A stretch of DNA of 50,043 nt from Chromatiales bacterium (GTDB taxonomy: Bacteria; Pseudomonadota; Gammaproteobacteria; Chromatiales; Chromatiaceae): positions 1 through 50,043 of the forward strand of contig JANTHJ010000011.1 of the NCBI GenBank assembly GCA_024762475.1, read 5' to 3'. A model generated the notes under the pieces. The model made no database searches. It saw nothing but the letters and a program-made list of their open reading frames with translations, and was not told where the DNA came from. Shown here piece by piece: positions 7,918 to 17,579 of this stretch. The position numbers were made by a program, and so were the translations under genes. Positions within the stretch are counted from its first letter, which is position 1. The number at the start of each line of letters is the position of its first letter.

Positions 7918-10575
7918 TCACACCGTCACCGGATTGGGCTTTTCCGGGTCGATCTTGTAGGCCTTGATCGCCTGGGCGACCACCTTCGGTTCGATCTCCC
8001 CGATATCGGCGAGCGCCTTGAGCGCGCCCACCACCACGTAGTAACGGTTCACCTCGAAGTGCTTGCGCAGCTGTGAGCGCAGGTCCGACCGGCCGAAGCC
8101 ATCGGTGCCCAGGGCGATGAAATGGCGATCTCCGAGATAGGGCCGGACCTGATCGGCAAAGGTACGCATGTAGTCGGTGGCCGCCACCACCGGGCCCTTG
8201 GCATCACCGAGCGCCTGCTGCACGTAGGGCAGGCGCGGCTTGCGGGTCGGATGCAACAGGTTCCAGCGCTCGGCATCGATGCCGTCGCGGCGCAGCTCGT
8301 TGAAGCTGGTGGCGCTCCAGACGTCGGCCGCCACGTTCCACTCCTCCTCGAGCAGATTGGCCGCCGCAATCACCTCGCGCAAAATGGTGCCCGACCCCAT
8401 CAGCTGCACCCGCTTCTTCTTGCGCGAGCCCTGGCGATAACGATACAGCCCCCGGACGATGCCCTCTTCGGCTCCCTCCGGCATCGCCGGCTGATGATAG
8501 TTCTCGTTCATCACCGTGACATAGAAGAAGACGTTCTGCTGCTCCTCGTACATCACCTTCATGCCGTGATGCAGGATCACCGCCAATTCGTAGGCGAAGG
8601 TGGGGTCGTAGCTGCGGCAGTTCGGGATGGTCGAGGCGAGCAGGTGGCTGTGCCCGTCCTGATGCTGCAGGCCCTCACCCGCCAGGGTGGTACGCCCAGC
8701 GGTACCCCCGAGCAGAAATCCCTTGGCCTGCATGTCGCCGGCCGCCCAGGCCAGGTCACCGACCCGCTGGAAACCGAACATCGAGTAGTAGATGTAGAAC
8801 GGCATCATGGTCACGCCGTGATTGCTGTAGGCAGTCGCCGCGGCGATCCAGGACGACATGGCGCCGGCCTCATTGATGCCTTCCTGCAGGATCTGGCCCT
8901 TCTTGTCCTCGCGGTAGTACATCACCTGATCCGAGTCGACCGGCGTGTACAGCTGGCCAATGTGAGAATAAATGCCCAGCTGCCGGAACATGCCCTCCAT
9001 GCCGAAGGTACGCGCCTCGTCCGGCACGATCGGTACCACGAACTTGCCCACCTGCTTGTCGCGGATCAGGGTGGTGAGGAAACGCACAAAGGCCATGGTG
9101 GTGGACATCTCGCGCTCGCCACTGCTGTCCAGCAGCGCCTTGAAGGTGGCGAGCTCCGGAATCTTCAACGGGTTGCCCTGGGCCCGGCGCGCCGGCAGAT
9201 AGCCGCCCAGGGCGGCGCGGCGCTCGTGCAGATAGCGCATCTCGGCGCTGTCCGCCGGTGGCTTGAAGTAAGGGGCGGAGGCAATCTGATCATCCGGAAT
9301 CGGGATATTGAAGCGATCCCGAAAGTGCCGCAGCGACTCCTCGCCCATCTTCTTCTGCGAGTGGGTGATGTTCTGCCCCTCGCCGGCCTCGCCCATGCCG
9401 TAGCCCTTCACCGTCTTGGCGAGAATGACGGTCGGCTGGCCCTTGTGCTGCATAGCGGCCTCATATGCCGCATGAATCTTGAGTGGATCGTGCCCCCCGC
9501 GGTTCAGGCGCCAGATGTCCTCATCGGACATATTGGCCACCATGGCCTTGAGTTCCGGATACTTGCCGAAGAAGTGCTCGCGCACGTACGCGCCGCCCTT
9601 GGCCTTGTAGGCCTGGTAGTCGCCATCGACCGCCTCTTCCATGCGCTTGACCAGCAGCCCGTCCTTGTCACGGGCGAACAGCGGATCCCAGTAGCCGCCC
9701 CACAGCACCTTGATCACGTTCCAACCGGCGCCGCGGAACACCGCCTCCAGCTCCTGGATGATCTTGCCGTTGCCACGCACCGGGCCGTCCAGACGCTGCA
9801 GGTTGCAGTTGACCACGAACACCAGATTGTCCAGGCGCTCACGCGCCGCCAGCGAGATGGCCCCCAGGGACTCGGGCTCGTCCATCTCCCCGTCGCCCAT
9901 GAAGGCCCAGACCTTGCGGCCGTCGGTGTTGGCGATCTCCCGGTCGTGCAGATAACGCATGAAGCGCGCCTGGTAGATCGACATGATGGGGCCGAGGCCC
10001 ATGGATACGGTGGGAAACTGCCAGAAATTGGGCATCAGCCAGGGATGGGGATAGGATGACAGGCCCCCGCCGTCGACCTCCTGGCGGAACTTATTGAGCT
10101 CTTCCTCGCTCAGACGCCCCTCGAGAAAGGCGCGGGCATAGATACCGGGCGCGGAATGTCCCTGGAAGAACACCAGATCGCCCTCGTGGTGCTCGTCGCT
10201 GGCGCGGAAGAAGTGATTGAAGCCCACATCGAACAGGGTCGCCGCAGAGGCAAAGCTGGCGATATGCCCGCCCAGCTCGGCAGCCTTGCGGTTGGCCTGG
10301 ACCACCATCGCCATGGCGTTCCAGCGAATGTAGGCGCGAAGACGCGCCTCGGTCGCCTGGTCGCCCGGATAGGGCGGCTGCTGGGTCAGCGGAATGGTAT
10401 TCACATAGGCGGTGTTCGCCGAGAACGGCAGGTTCACCCCGCTGCGGCGCGCCTTGTCGATCATGCGGTCGATGAGGAAATGGGCCCGCTCAACGCCCTC
10501 GTGCTCGAGCACCGCGTCCAGCGCCTCCAGCCATTCCTGTGTTTCCTGGGGATCGATATCGGGTTTTTGTGCCAT
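7918..10575 (-). CDS. aceE: Pyruvate dehydrogenase E1 component, homodimeric type
   Basis: An 885-residue thiamine-diphosphate enzyme that decarboxylates pyruvate and acetylates the lipoyl groups of AceF. The length matches E. coli AceE (887). The start MAQKPDIDPQETQEW is preceded by GGGAAGAG; a longer frame exists but adds nothing family-like. The ThDP-binding motif begins GDGEMDEPESLGAISLA and ends in NLQRLDGPVRGNG. AYVNTIPLTQQPPYPGD near the N-terminus and YYREDKKGQILQEGINEAG are family hallmarks. It is the first gene of the aceE-aceF-lpdA operon. No PdhR gene is present in the window. Confidence 0.97.
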   Translation of the reverse strand: MAQKPDIDPQETQEWLEALDAVLEHEGVERAHFLIDRMIDKARRSGVNLPFSANTAYVNTIPLTQQPPYPGDQATEARLRAYIRWNAMAMVVQANRKAAELGGHIASFASAATLFDVGFNHFFRASDEHHEGDLVFFQGHSAPGIYARAFLEGRLSEEELNKFRQEVDGGGLSSYPHPWLMPNFWQFPTVSMGLGPIMSIYQARFMRYLHDREIANTDGRKVWAFMGDGEMDEPESLGAISLAARERLDNLVFVVNCNLQRLDGPVRGNGKIIQELEAVFRGAGWNVIKVLWGGYWDPLFARDKDGLLVKRMEEAVDGDYQAYKAKGGAYVREHFFGKYPELKAMVANMSDEDIWRLNRGGHDPLKIHAAYEAAMQHKGQPTVILAKTVKGYGMGEAGEGQNITHSQKKMGEESLRHFRDRFNIPIPDDQIASAPYFKPPADSAEMRYLHERRAALGGYLPARRAQGNPLKIPELATFKALLDSSGEREMSTTMAFVRFLTTLIRDKQVGKFVVPIVPDEARTFGMEGMFRQLGIYSHIGQLYTPVDSDQVMYYREDKKGQILQEGINEAGAMSSWIAAATAYSNHGVTMMPFYIYYSMFGFQRVGDLAWAAGDMQAKGFLLGGTAGRTTLAGEGLQHQDGHSHLLASTIPNCRSYDPTFAYELAVILHHGMKVMYEEQQNVFFYVTVMNENYHQPAMPEGAEEGIVRGLYRYRQGSRKKKRVQLMGSGTILREVIAAANLLEEEWNVAADVWSATSFNELRRDGIDAERWNLLHPTRKPRLPYVQQALGDAKGPVVAATDYMRTFADQVRPYLGDRHFIALGTDGFGRSDLRSQLRKHFEVNRYYVVVGALKALADIGEIEPKVVAQAIKAYKIDPEKPNPVTV

Positions 10576-10660
10576 GGCTCTTCCCACTGTCTCGCTGTCA
10601 GGAACGGCGCTCCCGCGCCGCGAATGGGGACAATTCAAGCAGAGGAAGTAAGCAAAAGCG

Positions 10661-10690
10661 AATCTATTTTTATGTTTCTTTTTATTTCAA
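10661..10690 (-). promoter_or_regulatory. Possible aceE promoter
   Basis: On the minus strand, TTGAAA (10690-10685) and TAGATT (10666-10661) are separated by 18 bases inside a strikingly AT-rich patch (about 10650-10735) that stands out from the GC-rich surroundings. The patch lies between the end of the GGDEF-EAL gene and the aceE start, leaving about 85 bases of leader. The match is moderate: 4 of 6 in the -10 hexamer. Confidence 0.4.
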
Positions 10691-10747
10691 CTAGTTACGT
10701 TACAATTATTATTGGCCAATCGTCCTATTTATCTCTGGTCGAAGCAC

Positions 10748-12466
10748 CTATTCAGCAACTGCTTCGGCCTCGGACGAGAGTCGATCGAGCGGTTCCGGCC
10801 GATGCACCGCCCACCCCTGGGCATAGTCGACGCCGAGCGCTTGCAGCCTGTGCAGAATGGCGGGACTCTCCACGAACTCGGCGATGGTCTGCATGCCCGA
10901 GAGGTGGCCGATCTTGTTGACCGCCTCCACGATGGCCTCGTCCCGCTGATCGTCGAGCATGCCAACGACGAAGCTGCCGTCGATCTTCAGATAATCCACC
11001 GGCAGGTTCTTCAGATAGGCAAAGGAGCTCATGCCGGTACCGAAATCGTCGATGGCCACCTTGTGCCCACCCTGCCTGAGCCTGCGGATCAGGCGGGTGG
11101 CGCAATCCAGGTCGGCGATGGCGGCGGTTTCGGTCACCTCGAATCCCAGGCGATCAGCCGGAATGCCGCAGCGTTTCACCTGCGTTTCGATATCGTCGAA
11201 GAGCCGGACGTCGCTGAGGGAGGCCCCGGAAAGGTTGACAAACAACCGGGGCGATGCCGCGACATGGTCCTGCCGCTGCTGGAGCGCCTGACATACCTTC
11301 GCCGTCACCCAGCGGTCGATCTCGGGCATGAGGCTGTAACGTTCAGCCGCCGGCAGGAATCGATCCGGGCCGATCAGCCCCTCTTTGGCGTCGGACAGCC
11401 GCAGCAGAATCTCGATGTGATCCGTACCGCCGCGAAGGCAGCGAATGCGCTGACCGTGCAGTACCAGGCTGTTCTCGTCCATTGCCTTTTGCAGGCGCTG
11501 CGCCCATTCCATTTCCCCCTGCCGCCGGCTCAGTTCCGCATCCCCCTCCTGGTAGACATGCACCTGGTTGCGCCCGCGATCCTTGGCCACATAACAGGCC
11601 ATGTCCGCCATACTCAGGTACCGCTCCGGGGGCTGATTACCATCGATGGGCGCCAGGCCCACGCTGCAGCCGACGCGGAAGACACGCCCTCCCCAGACGA
11701 ACGGCGTCGAGCGCACGATGTCGATCAGTTCGTTGGCCACCTGGCGAGCACGCTTCATTGAACAGCCGCTCAGCAGCAGACCGAACTCGTCGCCGCCGAT
11801 ACGCGCCAACACGTCGCCTTCCCGCACCCTCGCCTGCAGGCGGCGCGCCAATTGTCGCAACAATTCGTCGCCCGCCAGGTGCCCACAGGAATCGTTGACC
11901 AGCTTGAACTGATCCAGGTCCAGGTAGGCCAGTCCATAACCCTCCCCGCCACTGCGCGCCCGCTCAACCGCCGCCCCCAAGCGTTTTTCGAACTCGGCGC
12001 GATTGATCAGCCCGGTGAGATTGTCATGAAAGGCCATGTAGCGGATCTGTTCCTGCGCCCGCTGGTGGGCCCGTCGGTTCTCCGCCTCGCGCAGCTCCCG
12101 CTCGATGGCAGGCAGCAGACGCGTGAGATTGTTCTTCATGACATAGTCGTGTGCGCCGGACTTCATGGCATCCACCGCCACCTCCTCCCCAATGCTGCCC
12201 GAAACGAGGATAAAGGGGATGTTGGGGTCGAACTCGCGGGCGATCTCCAGCGCATGGCTGGAATTGAAACCAGGCATGTTGTGGTCGGTGATGATCAGGT
12301 CCCAGGGACCTTCGATCAGTGCCGCGCGCATCTCCTGTGCGCTGTCGACGCGCCGAAAATCGGCGGCATAGCCGTTGCGCCGCAGTTCGCGGATCACCAA
12401 CAAGGCATCGTCTTCCGAATCCTCGGCGACCAGCACCCGGAGCGTGCGTTGTTCGCTGTCACTCAT
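10748..12466 (-). CDS. Receiver-GGDEF-EAL response regulator (c-di-GMP turnover)
   Basis: A 572-residue protein. Residues ~8-130 form a receiver domain (LRVLVAEDSEDDALLVI; phospho-acceptor Asp in LIITDHNMP). A GGDEF domain follows with an intact RIGGDEFGLLLSG motif. The C-terminal third is an EAL domain with EILLRL at the EAL position, VNLSGASLSD, FEVTETAAI and the loop IDDFGTGMSSFAYLKNL, then LKIDGSFV. The AEGVE motif reads AEFVE. Both catalytic halves look intact, so direction of turnover is undecided. Its ATG overlaps the stop of the preceding receiver gene by 8 bases. It is the output end of a four-gene signalling operon. Confidence 0.93.
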   Translation of the reverse strand: MSDSEQRTLRVLVAEDSEDDALLVIRELRRNGYAADFRRVDSAQEMRAALIEGPWDLIITDHNMPGFNSSHALEIAREFDPNIPFILVSGSIGEEVAVDAMKSGAHDYVMKNNLTRLLPAIERELREAENRRAHQRAQEQIRYMAFHDNLTGLINRAEFEKRLGAAVERARSGGEGYGLAYLDLDQFKLVNDSCGHLAGDELLRQLARRLQARVREGDVLARIGGDEFGLLLSGCSMKRARQVANELIDIVRSTPFVWGGRVFRVGCSVGLAPIDGNQPPERYLSMADMACYVAKDRGRNQVHVYQEGDAELSRRQGEMEWAQRLQKAMDENSLVLHGQRIRCLRGGTDHIEILLRLSDAKEGLIGPDRFLPAAERYSLMPEIDRWVTAKVCQALQQRQDHVAASPRLFVNLSGASLSDVRLFDDIETQVKRCGIPADRLGFEVTETAAIADLDCATRLIRRLRQGGHKVAIDDFGTGMSSFAYLKNLPVDYLKIDGSFVVGMLDDQRDEAIVEAVNKIGHLSGMQTIAEFVESPAILHRLQALGVDYAQGWAVHRPEPLDRLSSEAEAVAE

Positions 12467-12896
12467 AGGGGACCCTGTTCAACACCAGCCAGTACAGGCC
12501 CAGCTGACGGGCCGCCTCCAGAAACTGCTCGAAATCCACCGGCTTGCGCACATAGCTGTTCGCGCCCAAGTCGTAGCTGCGGATCAGATCCTTCTCCTCG
12601 GCCGAGGAGGTCAACACCACCACCGGGACATGGCGGGTACGCGGATCGGCGCGCAAGCGCTCCAGCACCTGGAGTCCATCCACTTTCGGCAGCTTCAGAT
12701 CGAGCAGTATCACCTGCGGCAACACCGAGGTATCACGGCCGCTGTACGACCCCTCGCCGAACAGGTAGTCGAGCGCCTCCTGGCCATCGCGCGCCACCAC
12801 GATCTCGTTCGCCAGATTGTGCTTGCGCAGCGCGCGCAATGTCAGCGCCTCGTCATCCGGATTGTCCTCCACCAGCAGCACGACCTTTTCACTCAT
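12459..12896 (-). CDS. Single-domain response regulator (Rcp1/CheY-like)
   Basis: A 145-residue receiver. The start MSEKVVLLVEDNPDDEAL overlaps the kinase stop by 8 bases. Phosphorylation Asp lies in VILLDLKLPKVDGL; the Thr/Ser switch is in VVVLTSSAEEKD and the Lys in YVRKPVDFEQF. DEALTLRALRKHNLANEIVV and the long insert after DGQEALDYLFGEG are typical of Rcp1-type receivers that pair with PAS or phytochrome kinases. There is no output domain, so it likely relays phosphate or acts by binding a partner. The same overlap geometry (ATGAGTGA) joins it to the next gene. Confidence 0.92.
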   Translation of the reverse strand: MSEKVVLLVEDNPDDEALTLRALRKHNLANEIVVARDGQEALDYLFGEGSYSGRDTSVLPQVILLDLKLPKVDGLQVLERLRADPRTRHVPVVVLTSSAEEKDLIRSYDLGANSYVRKPVDFEQFLEAARQLGLYWLVLNRVPYE

Positions 12897-15126
12897 CGAC
12901 ACTCTCTCCCTGCATCCCGTCGATCTCCCGCCCTGCCGGCGATGCTGCATTGAACGTAAAATAGAATGTGGCGCCTTCACCCTCGACCGCCTCGGCCCGG
13001 ATCCGCCCCCCGTGGCGCCGCAGGATGCGCTGCACCGTCGCCAGGCCGACCCCTGTTCCGGGGAAGTCGGTCACCCGGTGCAGTCGCTGAAAGGCGCCGA
13101 ACAGCTTGTCCGCATGGCGCATGTCGAAACCGACGCCATTGTCCCGAATATAGAACACTGAGGGATCGTCGCGTAGGCGACCGAAGCTGATGCGGGAAAC
13201 CGCTTCCCGCGCGCTGAACTTCCAGGCGTTACCCAACAGATTGTCCACCAGAACCCGCATCAGGCGTGGATCGGCCATGACACCAAGGTCTTCGTCGCAG
13301 GAAAACTCGACACTGCGATCCGGTTCCGCGGCCCGCAACTCGTCCAGCACCTCGCGCGCCAGCTGCGCCAGATCGACCTTTTCCATCCTTAGCTCGGCGC
13401 GGCCCACGCGGGAGAGTTCCAGCAGGTCGTCAATCAGCTGTCCCATGCGTTGCGCGGCAGTACGCACCCGCCTCACGTAATCATGTGCTGCCTCGTCCAA
13501 CTGGTCGCCATAGTCCTCCACCAGTGCCTGGCTGAAGCCATCGATGGCACGCAGAGGCGCCCGAAGATCGTGCGATACCGAGTAGGCGAAGGACTCCAGC
13601 TCGGCATTCGATGCCTGCAGTTCACCCGTGCGCTCGCGGACCAGTGCCTCCAGGTGGTCCCGGTGCTCGCGCAGTGCCGCCTCGGCCGCCTTGCGCTCGG
13701 TGAGATCCATCACCAGCGCAAAGAAGACGCCCCCATCGGGATCGTCGAGGTACTGAAGGTGGATCTCTACGGGGTAGGTACTTCCGTCCCTGCGTCGGTG
13801 CAGGGTTTCGAAATGCAGGCTCTCAAGCTCCCCCTTGCGTAGCGGTGCGATCATCTCGCGGAACTGTTCTTCGGCGTACTCCGGCTTGATGTCTACCGGC
13901 GTGATCTCGCACAGGGCATCGGCGTCATACTGGAGGTTTGCAAGCGCCCCCTGCGAGGCCTGGCGGAATCTGAGGCTCTCCCCATCGAAGATATAGATCT
14001 CTTCGTGGGCCTCCTGGAACAGCCGGCGCAGGTGCTCTTCCAGGCGCTCGGCCTGACGCAACGCGGTGATGTCCTCGACCACCGACCAGATGAAGCGCTC
14101 GCCCCCCCGCTCCACGATCAACCCCGACAATCGCACCGGCACCCAATGGCCGTCGCGATGGATATAGTGTTTTTCATAGGGTCCATAGCGACCGGAGGCC
14201 TCCAATGAGGCCAATTGCGCCTGCTCCTGCTCTGCATACTCCTCCGGGGTGATGTCCCAGTAGGTCAATTGCAGGGTCTGATCCACGGTGCGCCCGATGA
14301 TCCCGGCATAGGCCGGGTTGACCTCCGCCAGCTGCCCATCCATCCGGGTCAATGCCAAGCCCACCGGCGCGGTCTCGAACAGGGTGCTCAGCCAGGCCTC
14401 GCGCTCCTGCAGGCTGCAAGTCAAACGCTCTTTCTGCTCCACCATGTCCGCGGCCGCCTCGCCGGCCCGGCGGACCTCGGGAGGGCCTGCCACACGCAGT
14501 TGTTCCGGCGGCACGGACTCGCCGCGTCCGAGGCGGTCGAGCAGGGTCGCGAGCCGAATCAATGGACGGCCCATCCGCCGGGCCATGACCAGTGAGACAG
14601 CGACCCCCAGCAGCAGAACGACTGTGGCGACGAGGAAAGCCCGCCCACGCCATTCCAGCTTGGCTGCCGTCAAGGGAGCGTCGCTGACGCCGATATGAAT
14701 CCTCGCCCGCATCCCATCGATGAGGGGGCTGCTGTAGTGGTCAACGATATCGGCCCCGAGCCGGTATCGCAGGTGCCGCGAGATCGCCGGCATCTTCAGC
14801 GTCGACAACAGGGCGCGCGGGAATCCCTGCTCAAAACTGTGGGCAAACAGCCCGCCGTCGAAGTCGGTGAGATAGAGGTAGACCAGCACCGGATCCTTGC
14901 TGCTCAGGCGACGCAGCCGATCACGGGCCGCAAGGGGCCTGCCCTCGACCACGAGCCTTGCCAGGCCCTCCGCAAGCACGCCATGCAAACGCTGGTTCTG
15001 CACATCCGTCTCGTAGTGGTAGAACCGGTCGAACAGGGTCGAGAAGAGCAGCGTCAGGACCAGAATGCTGACCAGGAGGGTGCCACCGATGAGCAGGGCA
15101 ATGCGCGCGGGGAGCTTCAGTTGCAT
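12889..15126 (-). CDS. Membrane sensor histidine kinase with HAMP and PAS domains
   Basis: A 745-residue kinase whose ATG overlaps the PhnD-like gene stop by 10 bases. TM1 is at ~8-30 and TM2 at ~165-187 (FLVATVVLLLGVAVSLVMA), with a periplasmic sensor of ~130 residues between. A HAMP-like segment (RRMGRPLIRLATLLDRLGRG) and two PAS domains follow, the first with VGLALTRMDGQLAEVNPAY. HisKA carries SVSHDLRAPLRAIDGFSQ. The ATPase has DNLLGNAWKFS (N box), RDNGVGFD and GTGVGLATVQRILRRHGG. It should autophosphorylate and pass phosphate to the downstream receivers. The upstream lipoprotein is the natural candidate for its periplasmic input. Confidence 0.95.
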   Translation of the reverse strand: MQLKLPARIALLIGGTLLVSILVLTLLFSTLFDRFYHYETDVQNQRLHGVLAEGLARLVVEGRPLAARDRLRRLSSKDPVLVYLYLTDFDGGLFAHSFEQGFPRALLSTLKMPAISRHLRYRLGADIVDHYSSPLIDGMRARIHIGVSDAPLTAAKLEWRGRAFLVATVVLLLGVAVSLVMARRMGRPLIRLATLLDRLGRGESVPPEQLRVAGPPEVRRAGEAAADMVEQKERLTCSLQEREAWLSTLFETAPVGLALTRMDGQLAEVNPAYAGIIGRTVDQTLQLTYWDITPEEYAEQEQAQLASLEASGRYGPYEKHYIHRDGHWVPVRLSGLIVERGGERFIWSVVEDITALRQAERLEEHLRRLFQEAHEEIYIFDGESLRFRQASQGALANLQYDADALCEITPVDIKPEYAEEQFREMIAPLRKGELESLHFETLHRRRDGSTYPVEIHLQYLDDPDGGVFFALVMDLTERKAAEAALREHRDHLEALVRERTGELQASNAELESFAYSVSHDLRAPLRAIDGFSQALVEDYGDQLDEAAHDYVRRVRTAAQRMGQLIDDLLELSRVGRAELRMEKVDLAQLAREVLDELRAAEPDRSVEFSCDEDLGVMADPRLMRVLVDNLLGNAWKFSAREAVSRISFGRLRDDPSVFYIRDNGVGFDMRHADKLFGAFQRLHRVTDFPGTGVGLATVQRILRRHGGRIRAEAVEGEGATFYFTFNAASPAGREIDGMQGESVDE

Positions 15127-16058
15127 GGCTGCCCCTCCCGCGTCTGCAGCAGCTGCAGACGCTGCGCCCAAACCAACAGGGGGCGATAGTCCGCCGCGCT
15201 TGCCGGCACGAAGCCCCCGGCCATCTCGGTGCGGTCCCAGTGATAGAGCCCGGCCGCGTCCCTGCCACGCGGATCGAAACGAGCGAGCGCACTGCGTACC
15301 GATTGGCGGATGTCGTCCGGCACTGCCTGACTGGCGAAGATCCCGCTGGACGGATAGACCTCGGACACCGCCAGCGTCTTCAGGGCCCCCTCGCGGACCA
15401 GCTCCCGCGCCAGAGTATCCTGCAGGCCGCAGGCGCCTGCCCGACCCGCGATGACCGCCTCGGCGCAGGCCCGGTGCGAGCCAGTAAAGAAATAGCCGCT
15501 CAGATCGGCAAGATCGACGCCCGCCCTGTGCAGCATGATGCGCGGGATCCAATAGCCCTGGGTGGAGGTACGGCTGCCGAACGCCAGCCGATGGCCGCGC
15601 AGGTCGGCGATCGATTGCAAAGGGCTGTCCGGTGCTGCCACCAGGTAGCTGCGGTAACCCGGCTCGTCCTCCCGGTTCACGCCGCGTACCAGCGGCACCA
15701 CCTGGCCCCGTTGGCGCGCCGCCAGGTAGCTGCCTGCCCCAATGGCGGCAAACTGGATCCGGTCATTGGCCAGCGCCTCGACCAGTTCATCCGCGTTATG
15801 GCTGAAGCGCAGCTCGAAACGATGTCCGGTGGTCCGTTCGAGATAGGTGAGCAACGGCAGGTATTGGCGGGCATCCTCGGTGGGACCATTGCGCAGATCG
15901 AAGCCGAAGAGGTAATGCCCGGCAGGCTCCTCCCCGGCCGCAATCCGATCGATTTCCTCAGGACCAGCGGTATCTGAAAGGTCGAGGAGGGGCAGTTCGT
16001 TTTCGACCGTGCAGGCGGCCAGTAGCGGAAGAACAGCGGCCAGCGCCAGGCGAATCAA
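15117..16058 (-). CDS. PhnD-like periplasmic substrate-binding lipoprotein
   Basis: A 313-residue protein with a lipoprotein signal ending in LLAAC (Cys16), so it is membrane-anchored in the periplasm. The core resembles PhnD/transferrin-like binding proteins: LLTYLERTTGHRFELRF, an AAIGAGSYLAARQRG-type segment, SIADLRGHRLAFGSRTSTQGYWIP, and a late AVPDDIRQSVRSALARFDP. No ABC permease or ATPase genes lie nearby; it is followed by a kinase with overlapping genes, so it most likely acts as a sensor subunit rather than in transport. The ligand (phosphonate, phosphite or other anion) cannot be told from the sequence. Confidence 0.87.
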   Translation of the reverse strand: MIRLALAAVLPLLAACTVENELPLLDLSDTAGPEEIDRIAAGEEPAGHYLFGFDLRNGPTEDARQYLPLLTYLERTTGHRFELRFSHNADELVEALANDRIQFAAIGAGSYLAARQRGQVVPLVRGVNREDEPGYRSYLVAAPDSPLQSIADLRGHRLAFGSRTSTQGYWIPRIMLHRAGVDLADLSGYFFTGSHRACAEAVIAGRAGACGLQDTLARELVREGALKTLAVSEVYPSSGIFASQAVPDDIRQSVRSALARFDPRGRDAAGLYHWDRTEMAGGFVPASAADYRPLLVWAQRLQLLQTREGQPCN

Positions 16059-16223
16059 CGCCCGGCGCCGGCCGTGGGATGCGCAATGTCTGGCGAAAGC
16101 GAAGATGCCGTTCGTCCCTTTCCATGTCCTCGTCGCAGTATATGGACAATACCCTGTGGTCAGGTATAGGGGTTTCCCCGCCTCTGGCGAGGCCCGTTCT
16201 ACGCCGGGCCCTGCCCAGCCGGA

Positions 16224-17531
16224 TCAGTGAATATCGTAGCCCCGCTCCTCATGGAGCACGATGTCCAGCCCTTCTGTCTCCACCTCTGCGCCGACACGCA
16301 GGCCGGTCAAGGCATCGACCACCTTCAGCAGCACCAGGGTCGCCACGGCGGTGAACAGGGCCACCGCGATCACACCGACGGCCTGAACCGAGAGCTGCTC
16401 GCCCATGGTGTGGATGCCCCCGGCAAAGCCATAGCCACTGAACACACCGAGGGTCGTCGCGGAAAAGACACCCGCCATCAGGGTGCCGAGCATGCCGCCG
16501 ATGCCGTGGACCGGGAATACGTCCAGCGAGTCGTCGATCTTCAGTACCCGCTTGATGAACATGGTGGCACCGAAGCACACGGCACCGGCCAGAATGCCGA
16601 TCACCAGCGCCCCACCCGGGCCAACGAAGCCGGAGGCAGGGGTGATGGTGCCCAGGCCCGCCACCATGCCGGTAACCGCCCCCAGTACGCTCGGCTTGCC
16701 GAATCGCGCCCATTCGATGGCGCTCCAGGTCAATACCCCGGCGGCCGCCGAGATATGGGTCACCAGGACCGCCATTGCCGCATTGCCGTCAGCGGCAAGC
16801 GCGCTGCCACCGTTGAAGCCGAACCAGCCGACCCACAGCATTCCCGCCCCTGTCACGGTCATGGTCATATTGTGCGGCGGCATGGCGGTCTCGGGAAAGC
16901 CGCGCCGCGGCCCGAGCACCAGGGCCGTCACCAGCGCCGCCACTCCGGCGGTGATATGGACCACGGTGCCACCGGCGAAGTCGTACAGGCCCATGCTGCC
17001 CAGCCAGCCGCCACCCCAGACCCAGTGAGTCACCGGGACGTAGACGACCATCAGCCAGAGGGCGCTGAACAACAGCATGGCAGAAAACTTCATGCGCTCG
17101 GCGAAACCACCTACCACCAGCGCCGGGGTGATGACCGCAAAGGTCATCTGGAACATCATGAACAAGGATTCGGGGATGGTGCCCGAAAGCGTCTCCCGAC
17201 CAACGCCCGCAAGCAGCACCTTGCTCAGATCGCCGATCCAGGCATCTCCCTCGCCAAAGGCCAGGCTGTAACCCGCAATCAGCCACAGCAGCGAAGAGAC
17301 ACCGGCGATGGCGAAACACTGCATCAGCACCGACAGCACGTTCTTGCTGCGCACCAGGCCACCATAGAACAGCGCCAGGCCGGGCAGGGTCATGAACAAC
17401 ACCAGCGCAGTGGCGCTCAGAACCCAGGCAGTGTCGGCGCCATTGAGTGCCTCATCGGCCGCTGCGGTGCCCGGAACGGCGAGCAGCGCCAACAGAATTG
17501 GAAGCGGCGTATTGATGGGTCGTTGCTTCAT
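16224..17531 (-). CDS. amt: Ammonium transporter (Amt family)
   Basis: A 435-residue inner-membrane channel for ammonium. A cleavable signal peptide (~residues 1-25, ending GTAAADEA) is followed by ~11 transmembrane segments. Typical family segments include LPGLALFYGGLVRSKNVLS, the twin-His pore region, AGGTVVHITAGVAALV, GWFGFNGGSAL and FPVHGIGGMLGTLM. The C-terminal tail, rich in Glu, is of the kind that contacts GlnK, yet no glnK gene is adjacent. It stands alone between the signalling operon and ubiX, about 520 bases from the latter. Nitrogen control is expected for the family; see the upstream palindrome. Confidence 0.95.
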   Translation of the reverse strand: MKQRPINTPLPILLALLAVPGTAAADEALNGADTAWVLSATALVLFMTLPGLALFYGGLVRSKNVLSVLMQCFAIAGVSSLLWLIAGYSLAFGEGDAWIGDLSKVLLAGVGRETLSGTIPESLFMMFQMTFAVITPALVVGGFAERMKFSAMLLFSALWLMVVYVPVTHWVWGGGWLGSMGLYDFAGGTVVHITAGVAALVTALVLGPRRGFPETAMPPHNMTMTVTGAGMLWVGWFGFNGGSALAADGNAAMAVLVTHISAAAGVLTWSAIEWARFGKPSVLGAVTGMVAGLGTITPASGFVGPGGALVIGILAGAVCFGATMFIKRVLKIDDSLDVFPVHGIGGMLGTLMAGVFSATTLGVFSGYGFAGGIHTMGEQLSVQAVGVIAVALFTAVATLVLLKVVDALTGLRVGAEVETEGLDIVLHEERGYDIH

Positions 17532-17579
17532 GAATGGTTGCCTCGGTCATTGTGGTTGGTTTGGATCCTGTTTCTGCGA

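Noticed and set aside
8122-10059. 645-codon plus-strand open frame opposite aceE
   Set aside because: Antisense shadow of a well-supported gene in GC-rich DNA; His/Gly/Val/Arg-rich composition, no ribosome site and no family features. The same holds for 6180-7967 (opposite aceF), 16227-17711 (opposite amt) and 18701-20053 (opposite mpl).
15127-15552. N-terminal extension of the sensor kinase
   Set aside because: The extension would read through the PhnD-like gene in another frame; the internal ATG gives a normal membrane N-terminus.
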